From: Longicatena sp. | GTDB lineage: Bacteria; Bacillota_I; Bacilli_A; Erysipelotrichales; Erysipelotrichaceae | Direction: 5' to 3' | DNA length: 21,002 bases | Assembly: GCA_020025055.1 (NCBI GenBank) | Contig: JAHHST010000014.1 | Location: forward strand, 1-21,002 | Shown here: one piece after another, positions 14,771 to 21,002 of the stretch | Layout of the letters: each line of letters begins with the position of its first letter | Numbering within the stretch: position 1 is the stretch's first letter | The notes under the pieces: generated by a model | Told to the model about the DNA's origin: nothing | The model's database searches: none | What the model saw: the letters and a program-made list of their open reading frames with translations, nothing else | Made by a program: the position numbers and the translations under genes

Positions 14771-16396
14771 ATGGAAAATCAAAAAATAAAAAAGTCCATC
14801 ATTTTAAGTGGACTTGTTGGAACTGGGGGGTTCTTTTTTGCTAAGTTAATTAGTTTATTATATGTAATTCCTTTATCAAGCATTTTAGGTTCTAACACCT
14901 ATACCGCTTATTATGGTACTGCTTATCGTATCTATAGCTATTTTTTAAACATCTTTAGTGCTGGATTTCCTCTTGCAGTTGCAACCTTAGTTGCAAAATA
15001 TTCAACCTTGCATGATGCCAAAACAGTATTATTAATTAAAAAAATTTCAATTGCATTCCTATCTTTAACTGGATTTGTTGGAATGATTTTATTTATATCT
15101 CTATCTGGAGTGTTATCTCCAATTATGGCTAGTACACAAAATCCAGAAAACATTAAAGTCATGCAAACCGTTCTAATTATACTTGGTTTTGCCATCTTTT
15201 TTGTACCTATTTTATCTGCATATCGTGGATATATACAAGGTCGTAAAGAAATTGGAGAATATGCCTTCTCACAAACCTTTGAACAAATCTTTCGTGTAGG
15301 GTTTTTATTAGCTGCTTCTTGTTTCTTTGTATATGGATTAGGTTGGAAAAGAAAATGGGCTTTATATGCCTCTGTTTCTTCTACTGTAATTGCCGCAATC
15401 ATTGGTTTAATACAAATTATTATTTATGATAAAAAGCATTCTAAACAAATCATTGAAGAAGCTTCTGCTCAAAAGAGTCGTGTAATTTCTTTTAAACCGT
15501 TATTCAAAGAATTTATTTTAATTGCGATTCCTTACTTAATTGTTGCGGTACTTGGATATAGTGATGATATTTATAATTCTATTTTATTACCATTAGGTTT
15601 AAATAGCGGTTTTTATTCGTTAGAACAAATTGATACTATTACAACTGCATTTAACTTTTCTGGTACAAAGATTCTTGCGATTCCAATGATTCTAGCTCCT
15701 GGATTTATTTCTGCTATTATTCCACATATTTCCAGTGCATTAACTGAAAAAAATCTAAAATTAGTTCGTAAGAATATCATTGACTGTTTAGATATTATTT
15801 TATATTTAAGCCTTCCAATTTGTTTCTGCATTTTCTTATATGCGGCACCAATCATCTATACTTTATTTAATCCAAATGATATTGAACTAAGTGCAAACGT
15901 ATTAGCATGGTTATCTATTGAAGCATTATTTAGTACTATTATGCCAGTAATTGTAAATATTATGATGACTTTAAAATTACGGAAATCTGTACTTAGAAAA
16001 TTATTTGTATCTACAGCAATTAAAGGAATTTCCATGGTACCATTAATGAATATATTAGGTTTTAAAGGTGCGATTATAGCATCCTTATTAAACTCCCTTT
16101 ATTTAGTATGTTCTTGTCTACTAGATATGCATAAAAAATTCAAAATTTCTTTTAAAGCTACATTGCATAAAACACTATTAATTGTTATCGCAATTTTAGG
16201 TCTATGGGCAACTTCTTATTTATTGACAAAATTAGGAATTGGTGGAATCGATGGTTCTCGTATTACTTGTCTAATAAAAATGGCAATTAACGGTATAATT
16301 AGTATAGCCGTGTATGTAATTTTAACGTTAGCATTTCAAATTCCTCAATGCCTGTTCCATTTCGAATTACCTTTTAATAAAAAAACAAATTCTTAA
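14771..16396 (+). CDS. MurJ/SpoVB-like lipid-linked oligosaccharide flippase (MOP superfamily)
   Basis: This 541-aa protein has about 14 membrane segments and the MviN/MurJ-SpoVB-YtgP layout. The N-terminus SIILSGLVGTGGFFFAKLISLLY, with a Gly-rich first helix, and the AYRGYIQGRKEIGEYAFSQTFEQIFRVGF loop (conserved YRGYxQG and SQxxEQxxR) are diagnostic of this branch. Such proteins flip lipid II or related polyprenyl-linked sugars for cell wall or surface polysaccharide synthesis. No polysaccharide genes are adjacent, so the lipid II role (MurJ2/YtgP type) is the better guess. GGAGG (14758-14762) lies eight bases before the ATG at 14771; the upstream in-frame ATG at 14756 overlaps the SD and is rejected. 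Confidence 0.9.
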   Translation: MENQKIKKSIILSGLVGTGGFFFAKLISLLYVIPLSSILGSNTYTAYYGTAYRIYSYFLNIFSAGFPLAVATLVAKYSTLHDAKTVLLIKKISIAFLSLTGFVGMILFISLSGVLSPIMASTQNPENIKVMQTVLIILGFAIFFVPILSAYRGYIQGRKEIGEYAFSQTFEQIFRVGFLLAASCFFVYGLGWKRKWALYASVSSTVIAAIIGLIQIIIYDKKHSKQIIEEASAQKSRVISFKPLFKEFILIAIPYLIVAVLGYSDDIYNSILLPLGLNSGFYSLEQIDTITTAFNFSGTKILAIPMILAPGFISAIIPHISSALTEKNLKLVRKNIIDCLDIILYLSLPICFCIFLYAAPIIYTLFNPNDIELSANVLAWLSIEALFSTIMPVIVNIMMTLKLRKSVLRKLFVSTAIKGISMVPLMNILGFKGAIIASLLNSLYLVCSCLLDMHKKFKISFKATLHKTLLIVIAILGLWATSYLLTKLGIGGIDGSRITCLIKMAINGIISIAVYVILTLAFQIPQCLFHFELPFNKKTNS

Positions 16397-16410
16397 TAAA
16401 ATCATAAAAA

Positions 16411-16444
16411 CCAAGTCACCAGTAAACATTACTGGTGATTTTAT
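16411..16444. terminator. Bidirectional terminator, flippase and lipoprotein genes
   Basis: TCACCAGTAA (16416-16425) and TTACTGGTGA (16429-16438) form a 10-bp stem with a tight ACA loop, extended by AAG/TTT. T-rich tails follow on both strands. The plus-strand tail overlaps the lipoprotein stop codon. Confidence 0.83.
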
Positions 16445-17529
16445 TTTGAGCTTTGATAGAGTTGATCCACACTTTGATTGCTACATACATAATTTTGTAA
16501 GATTGATGCAAACTCACTACACATATAAATATTTTGTTGTAGCCATTCACTTTCTTTCATCCAAATTTTATGATCAAATAGTTCTGATGCATTCATTGTT
16601 TGAATTAATTCTTTCTTACCATAATCATATATATCAAAACAATCAATATCTTTACTTGCGATAATTGGTACTTTTATATTTAAATCAAGTAAACATTGGA
16701 TACCTTCCTGTGATCTTACTAATTGTAAAAATTGCTTTGCATATACGTTGTTTTTACAATGCTCTAATACCGTAAATCCATATGTTTTAATCGGTAGTGG
16801 TAAGGATTTTTGTTTCCATGTTGGAAATGCTTGAAATCTTAGATTTCCCTTTTTATAACTTTCACTTTTTTCAAATCCATCATTTGTATATAGTAATCCA
16901 CATACATAAGGTTCTATTTCATAAAATATATGATTATATTCTGTACTTTGTTTCATATTTAATTGTTGAATTAATTGTTTATATTGTTTCATTCGTTTTT
17001 TTATTCGGTATTCTTTCATAAATCTAGAATGATATGTATCATAAAAAAACGGATATATATTATAGTCTAAATAATTGGTATAATATGGAATTTGTTTTTC
17101 AATAATCTGTTCAAATGTCTCAATGTTTTCTTGGTGATACTGTTTTTTTAATATATCGTCTCGGTAACAAAAGACATATCCTTGCATAATCATCGGTGTA
17201 TATATTGATTTTAAATCTTTTTCAATCATATGTTTTGGTACATCATACTCATAGGTTATAGCGTAGGGTTTTAGTTGTTCTTTATGATTTCTTACAAAAG
17301 TATCATCACTCCATCGTAAATCAACATCTTTTTGTAGCTTCTTAACAAAGCGTAGAGCATTTCTATTTTTAGGATAGGTTTTGATCCATAATTGTTGTAA
17401 AGAGTTTGCATACTGTTCATTTTCCATATAAATGGTAATCGGTTTTGTTTGTTCTGTTATATTTTTACTAAATACACTACATCCACATAATAAAAAACTA
17501 ATCATACTTATAAATAGTAGATTTTTCAT
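16441..17529 (-). CDS. Lipoprotein, extracellular solute-binding protein family
   Basis: The 362-aa product starts with a lipoprotein signal peptide: Lys2, a hydrophobic core, and the lipobox L14-C15-G16-C17, giving a lipid-anchored Cys17. The mature part begins PITIYMENEQY and continues with LQQLWIKTYPK, DLRWSDDTFV and MIMQGYVFCYRDDILKK, which follow the pattern of carbohydrate (maltodextrin-type) ABC binding proteins, though divergently. No permease or ATPase gene is adjacent, so it is an orphan here and would need partners elsewhere or act as a sensor. The ATG at 17529 is preferred over one 13 codons upstream because the signal peptide starts there and GGGTGAG lies close upstream. It is divergent from a GH13-like gene, suggesting a shared sugar-related role. 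Confidence 0.78.
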   Translation of the reverse strand: MKNLLFISMISFLLCGCSVFSKNITEQTKPITIYMENEQYANSLQQLWIKTYPKNRNALRFVKKLQKDVDLRWSDDTFVRNHKEQLKPYAITYEYDVPKHMIEKDLKSIYTPMIMQGYVFCYRDDILKKQYHQENIETFEQIIEKQIPYYTNYLDYNIYPFFYDTYHSRFMKEYRIKKRMKQYKQLIQQLNMKQSTEYNHIFYEIEPYVCGLLYTNDGFEKSESYKKGNLRFQAFPTWKQKSLPLPIKTYGFTVLEHCKNNVYAKQFLQLVRSQEGIQCLLDLNIKVPIIASKDIDCFDIYDYGKKELIQTMNASELFDHKIWMKESEWLQQNIYMCSEFASILQNYVCSNQSVDQLYQSSK

Positions 17530-17545
17530 TTTCTCACCCATAAAA

Positions 17546-17551
17546 AGTATA
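17546..17551 (-). promoter_or_regulatory. Possible -10 element of the lipoprotein gene
   Basis: The minus strand reads TATACT, 16 bases before the chosen start. This would leave a very short leader. A -35 is not clear. Confidence 0.35.
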
Positions 17552-17572
17552 GCTTTTTCATGTTTCATTTTC

Positions 17573-17633
17573 TGTCGATATAACTTCGTAAATCCTTGTT
17601 ATTTCCCTTATATTTGTCGATATTTCATGAAAT
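17573..17633. repeat. TGTCGATAT direct repeats and an adjoining perfect palindrome
   Basis: TGTCGATAT occurs at 17573-17581 and 17615-17623, 42 bases apart (about four helical turns). The second copy overlaps a perfect 12-base palindrome ATTTCATGAAAT (17622-17633) that ends five bases before the -35 of the GH13-like gene. The block lies between the divergent lipoprotein and GH13-like genes and is a candidate operator region controlling both. Confidence 0.5.
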
Positions 17634-17637
17634 GTGT

Positions 17638-17665
17638 TTGATTTTCCTATGAGGTATACTATACT
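17638..17665 (+). promoter_or_regulatory. Promoter of the GH13-like gene
   Basis: TTGATT (17638-17643) and TATACT (17660-17665) are separated by 16 bases, 27 bases before the ATG. A second, overlapping TATACT-like repeat precedes the -10. Confidence 0.6.
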
Positions 17666-17692
17666 ATATTTATAAAGTAAGGAGGGGATGGA

Positions 17693-19690
17693 ATGGAACA
17701 CATTACTATGCTTATTCAAGCATTAGAAAAGCAAGAAAAACTCCATCATAATGATATCTTTAATTATGCTGTTCCAAATTCATGGAATACTTATGGTTAC
17801 TCAAATAAAAAAAGTATTCGTAGTGGGGAAATAATAGTAAACCCATATAGTTTCTATTTATATACATTACATAATATTATGTCTGATTGTACCAAATCTA
17901 ATCCTTCACATAATGACAAAAAAACAAAGAGAGATTGGATTAAAAAAGCAAATATGTATTCACTCATGATTCGTAGTGCAACTGCTTGGGATCATGATCG
18001 CGACGATCATTTATCAAATGACGATTTATATCATTTAAATGATAATGGAACTTTTTTAAAAAGTATTTTATTAATTCCACATTTAAAAAGAATGGGGATT
18101 AACACGATTTTATTACATCAACCATTTGCTTTATGCAAAACCAAAAAAAATCATACCTATGCAGAAAAAGAAAATGTCATTAGCTTTACAAAACTTGATG
18201 ATACTTTACGGGATGCATTAATTCCTGAACTTAGTGTAGAAGATCAATGTCTTGCATTCATTGAAATGTGTCATTTACATGGCATTCGTGTCATACTTGA
18301 ATTTTGCCCAGGGAAAATCGCAAGAAATAATCAATATGTAGCACAACATCCAGAATGGTTTTATTGGATAAAGAAAGAAGACTTAACAAAATATCACGCA
18401 CCTGTTTGCTCAAGTCTACCTCAAAATACCATTCCACATACTTATGTTTTAAAAGATTTATATCGTAGTGAAGATGTCTTACATCATCTTTCACTATTTC
18501 AACAACCTCCAATAGAAATGAAAACATTATATGAATATGAACAGGATGATCAACTTACGATTGCCCCTATGTTTTCCGATCAAATTAATGCGAATTTACC
18601 AGTCGATTTAGATGGCACTGTATTTAATTTCTTTGAAGAAAGAAGTGCACATATACCAAAACATATCCTATCCAAAAATCAAGCACCATATCTTTTACAA
18701 GATACTTTACGCCCTGATTTACATCCAGGAAAAGGAATTCGTCAATCGATCTTAGATATGCTAGAAGAAACAATTACTTGGTATGTTTCAGAATTGCAAA
18801 TAGATGGAATCTATGTTGAAAAAACCTATTTATTACCTGAAAAACTTCAAAAAGAAATTGTAAAAATTGCTCGTAAACAAAATCGTAATATAGTTATGAT
18901 TGCAGAAGATACAATTGTTGAAAACAGTGAGTCTTGGATTCATAAAGGATATGATGTAATCAGTGGAAATAGTGGTTATGAAGAAAGTAATGTATGGAAC
19001 TTCCATTTTCATAAATTTGCTTATCAATTAAAAGATAATCCTTGTCCAATGTTTGCGGCAAGTGAATTTTATGATGCAAAACGTATCAATTCTCTTGAAT
19101 ATGGAAAAACTTTATCTATCATGTTACATACAATGAATTTATTTTTACCAAATGGAATTCCTTTATCTATGAATGGTTTTGAATGTTTTGATGTACAACC
19201 TATGCAACTTAGTGAATATGGAGATCAGCACTATTTAAAATCTTTACCACAAACAGATCTACGATATCATCGTCAATCTTATCTTGATGAATATTATTAT
19301 GACTACTGTACACCAGATTTAAATACCTTGCCTTCCTTATTGGAAAAATGCAATCATCTTCGTAACACTTATATCGATGCAATTACAAATTTAAATGCTT
19401 GTGTTCCGGTATGGTTTGATACTCCAAATGATTTAGGAATTGGCTATAGCTTTATTTTAGAAGATAAAGCCCTTATGGTCATCTGCAACACCAATGTTGC
19501 CAATACATCTAATCTTCACATCCATACCGAAAACTTATATGCAGAACTACCCTTCCATGTAGATTCTATTTATCAAATTTTCTCAACAAATGATCCTTAT
19601 ATTCATGATGTTACACAAGATGAATTTAGAAATTTACCTTTAACATTTGAACCAGGAGAAGTAAAATTTATTGAGTTTAAAACAAAATAA
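17693..19690 (+). CDS. GH13 (alpha-amylase superfamily)-like protein with substituted catalytic motifs
   Basis: This 665-aa cytosolic protein (no signal peptide) follows an alpha-amylase-type barrel protein in overall pattern: MYSLMIRSATAWDHD (88-102), LIPHLKRMGINTILL (127-141), CHLHGIRVILEFCP (193-206), HPEWFYW (219-225), WYVSELQIDGIYVEK (363-377), IVMIAEDT (400-407) and NLFLPNGIPLSMNG (482-495), with a C-terminal beta-type region after about 580. The general layout recalls GH13 subfamilies near the maltosyltransferases. The catalytic motifs differ from consensus: the barrel strand 4 motif has Tyr374 and Glu376 where Arg and the nucleophile Asp are expected; the strand 7 His-Asp motif reads EFYDAKR (458-464), Asp461 kept but His replaced by Tyr; the strand 3 motif has Glu203 and no Asn-His. 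The acid/base Glu405 is kept. It may be inactive or have changed chemistry. AAGGAGG precedes the ATG, and the gene is divergent from a sugar-binding-type lipoprotein gene. Confidence 0.8.
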   Translation: MEHITMLIQALEKQEKLHHNDIFNYAVPNSWNTYGYSNKKSIRSGEIIVNPYSFYLYTLHNIMSDCTKSNPSHNDKKTKRDWIKKANMYSLMIRSATAWDHDRDDHLSNDDLYHLNDNGTFLKSILLIPHLKRMGINTILLHQPFALCKTKKNHTYAEKENVISFTKLDDTLRDALIPELSVEDQCLAFIEMCHLHGIRVILEFCPGKIARNNQYVAQHPEWFYWIKKEDLTKYHAPVCSSLPQNTIPHTYVLKDLYRSEDVLHHLSLFQQPPIEMKTLYEYEQDDQLTIAPMFSDQINANLPVDLDGTVFNFFEERSAHIPKHILSKNQAPYLLQDTLRPDLHPGKGIRQSILDMLEETITWYVSELQIDGIYVEKTYLLPEKLQKEIVKIARKQNRNIVMIAEDTIVENSESWIHKGYDVISGNSGYEESNVWNFHFHKFAYQLKDNPCPMFAASEFYDAKRINSLEYGKTLSIMLHTMNLFLPNGIPLSMNGFECFDVQPMQLSEYGDQHYLKSLPQTDLRYHRQSYLDEYYYDYCTPDLNTLPSLLEKCNHLRNTYIDAITNLNACVPVWFDTPNDLGIGYSFILEDKALMVICNTNVANTSNLHIHTENLYAELPFHVDSIYQIFSTNDPYIHDVTQDEFRNLPLTFEPGEVKFIEFKTK

Positions 19691-19707
19691 CATAGTTTAT
19701 ATCATTT

Positions 19708-19738
19708 AAAAAGTTATACATTCTAGTATAACTTTTTT
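19708..19738 (+). terminator. Terminator of the GH13-like gene
   Basis: AAAAAGTTATAC (19708-19719) pairs with GTATAACTTTTT (19726-19737) around ATTCTA, with a T-run continuing to 19738. Confidence 0.87.
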
Positions 19739-19776
19739 CTATATAGAATCATCTTTTTTTCTTCATACAAGTAAGA

Positions 19777-19782
19777 TATAAT
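19777..19782 (+). promoter_or_regulatory. -10 element of the yigZ promoter
   Basis: TATAAT ends 16 bases before the ATG at 19799. The implied transcription start is near 19789, which is after the upstream in-frame ATG at 19787. Confidence 0.58.
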
Positions 19783-19798
19783 ACTTATGGTGATAAAG

Positions 19799-20428
19799 AT
19801 GTATAGATTAAAAGAAGATCATGAATATGAAATAGAAATTAAAAAAAGTCGATTTATTTGTTATCTTCATCGTACGACAAGTGAAGATGATGCAAAAGAT
19901 TTTATTTTAGAAATAAAAAAAGAACATCCTAACGCAACCCATCATTGTTATGCTTTTGTGATTGGAGAACATAATGAAATCCAAAGAAGCAATGATGATG
20001 GAGAACCTGCAGGTACTGCAGGAGTTCCAATGTTAGAATGTTTGATGAAACATCAAATGCAAGATATTGTAGCCGTTGTTGTACGCTATTTTGGTGGCAT
20101 TAAACTTGGCGCTGGAGGATTAATTCGTGCCTATGCAAAAAGTGTGTCTAGTGGCTTACAAAGTGCGCATATTACGCAAAAACAAAAAATGTTAGAATAC
20201 TTTATCCAATTCCCATATCATTATATTGGAAAAATGGATTATTTATTTCGTTCTAACAATATTGAAATCTTAGATAAACATTACGGAGAAGAAGTTGCAT
20301 ATACGTTTTTAACAAAAACACCTCTTGATAATGAAATATCTGAAATTACCAATGGTTCCAATCTTCCAGAATTTCAAAAAGAATGCATTGTAGATGTGGA
20401 CATTACCATTGAAGATGATGAAATATAA
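19799..20428 (+). CDS. yigZ: YigZ/IMPACT family protein
   Basis: The 209-aa protein has the IMPACT N-terminal domain (about 1-125) with EIKKSRFICYL (13-23), NATHHCYAFVIG (45-56), DGEPAGTAG (67-75), VVVRYFGGIKLGAGGLIRAY (93-112), the family signature, and a DUF1949-type ferredoxin-like C-terminal domain (about 135-205). Bacterial members are linked to translation/ribosome-associated regulation by homology with eukaryotic IMPACT, but the biochemical role is unsettled. The ATG at 19799 has GGTGAT about five bases upstream and starts at the conserved N-terminus. It is a single gene converging on the Nudix gene. Confidence 0.93.
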   Translation: MYRLKEDHEYEIEIKKSRFICYLHRTTSEDDAKDFILEIKKEHPNATHHCYAFVIGEHNEIQRSNDDGEPAGTAGVPMLECLMKHQMQDIVAVVVRYFGGIKLGAGGLIRAYAKSVSSGLQSAHITQKQKMLEYFIQFPYHYIGKMDYLFRSNNIEILDKHYGEEVAYTFLTKTPLDNEISEITNGSNLPEFQKECIVDVDITIEDDEI

Positions 20429-20446
20429 CGAAAGTTATATTTTTTT
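20421..20446. terminator. Terminator shared by yigZ and the Nudix gene
   Basis: AAATATAAC (20421-20429) and GTTATATTT (20434-20442) form a stem capped by a GAAA tetraloop, followed by T to 20446. The left arm contains the yigZ stop codon and the T-run enters the Nudix stop codon. Confidence 0.82.
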
Positions 20447-20960
20447 ATTTAAAAAGTGCACCATTACAGTGATTATATACTTCAATAAAATGTAATAAAA
20501 ACTTCTGTGCTAAAGAACCTTGTGCAATCGCTGCCTGTGCTTCTTCAAACGTGTACCATTGTGCATGATCAACTTCCCAATCAGACATATTTTCTAATGA
20601 ATCATCATCTAATCGAACTACAAAATTTAACATTAATGTATTCGACTTTTCATAATACTCACTCATTAAAAATTGATATTGTTCTACTTTTCTTCCTATT
20701 TCCTCCATCATTTCACGATGAATCGTTTCTTCTACACTTTCTTTTTGATTTACATAACCTGCAACTAAAATATTTCGTTGCTTTCCATATTGTTGAATTA
20801 ATAAAATATGTTTTTCATCTGGAGACAGTGCAATCAATGATACAGCAACATTGAAATTAGGAAAAATATATTTTTGACATTTTTGACAAAATGGTACTTG
20901 TCCTTCATGTTCTAATTCTTTTAAAATTAACTTTGTTCCACATGTACTACAATAACTCAT
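20445..20960 (-). CDS. Nudix hydrolase with N-terminal zinc ribbon (NudC-like)
   Basis: The 171-aa protein joins a four-Cys zinc ribbon (C4, C7 in CSTCG; C25, C28 in FCQKC) to a Nudix domain. The Nudix box is complete, running from Gly68 through Glu74 to REMMEEIG (82-89), so Mg-dependent pyrophosphate hydrolysis is expected. The zinc ribbon plus Nudix layout matches NADH pyrophosphatase NudC, but the protein lacks the extra N-terminal domain and the full C-terminal SQPWPFPxS signature, so an NAD(H) substrate is only a guess; DNA-end or other nucleotide substrates are possible. AAGGAA lies about six bases before the ATG. Confidence 0.9.
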   Translation of the reverse strand: MSYCSTCGTKLILKELEHEGQVPFCQKCQKYIFPNFNVAVSLIALSPDEKHILLIQQYGKQRNILVAGYVNQKESVEETIHREMMEEIGRKVEQYQFLMSEYYEKSNTLMLNFVVRLDDDSLENMSDWEVDHAQWYTFEEAQAAIAQGSLAQKFLLHFIEVYNHCNGALFK

Positions 20961-20986
20961 ACTGATTCCTTCTTTCCATATGTACC

Positions 20987-20992
20987 ATTATA
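20987..20992 (-). promoter_or_regulatory. -10 element of the Nudix gene promoter
   Basis: The minus strand reads TATAAT, 26 bases before the start. The -35 would lie at or beyond the window end. Confidence 0.5.
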
Positions 20993-21002
20993 TAACAAAA
21001 GA

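Noticed and set aside
14938..15402. 154-codon minus-strand open frame inside the flippase gene
   Set aside because: It is a shadow of the flippase frame with no SD and a composition unlike a real protein.
1..21002. tRNA, rRNA, CRISPR array, prophage or toxin-antitoxin/defence island
   Set aside because: No cloverleaf, rRNA segment, regularly spaced repeat array, integrase or recognisable defence gene was found on either strand.

Overview
The window is about 21 kb of AT-rich chromosomal DNA from a low-GC Gram-positive bacterium (Bacillota). The evidence is strong AGGAGG/AGGTGA-type ribosome binding sites, a tetrahydrofolate riboswitch ahead of an ECF folate S component, an extracytoplasmic lipoprotein with a lipobox, many TGnTATAAT promoters and short U-tailed hairpin terminators. 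Gene content and base composition fit an Erysipelotrichia-like gut anaerobe, but that placement is inference. I see no rRNA, tRNA, CRISPR array, prophage or intact insertion sequence.

Layout, left to right: a MATE efflux pump (+) converging on ispD (-); divergent pepP-type aminopeptidase P (+); a ClpA/ClpC-like ATPase (-) whose second ATPase domain is degenerate; an unknown 188-aa helical protein (+); a small unknown protein (-); a two-gene unit (-) of an M18 aminopeptidase translationally coupled to a membrane protein; an 81-aa membrane protein (+); an APC-type amino acid permease (-); pta (-); a THF riboswitch and folT (+); an ung-folC unit (-); a 48-aa single-TM ORF (+) and a MurJ/SpoVB-like flippase (+); a solute-binding lipoprotein (-) divergent from a GH13-like protein (+) with substituted catalytic residues; a YigZ/IMPACT protein (+); and a zinc-ribbon Nudix hydrolase (-).

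Most genes are single transcription units alternating between strands. Seven convergent pairs each share a compact hairpin, often folded from the last codons and stop codon of one partner. Several annotated-looking starts are too long; Shine-Dalgarno spacing supports internal starts for ispD, clp, the 188-aa gene, the 88-aa gene, ung, the flippase, the lipoprotein and yigZ, and these are used here.

Functional links: folT (folate uptake) and folC (polyglutamylation that retains folate) converge on one terminator, with folT under folate-sensing control. Two cytosolic peptidases and an amino acid permease suggest peptide/amino-acid use. Pta feeds acetyl-phosphate/acetate fermentation. The lipoprotein/GH13-like pair shares a repeat-bearing intergenic region and probably deals with a glycan, although its chemistry is doubtful.

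Most of the window is ordinary housekeeping. The most unusual items are the GH13-like protein with a rebuilt active site, the Clp-type ATPase with a dead second ATPase ring and no visible ClpP loop, and the folT leader, whose SD-sequestering hairpin also looks like a terminator.
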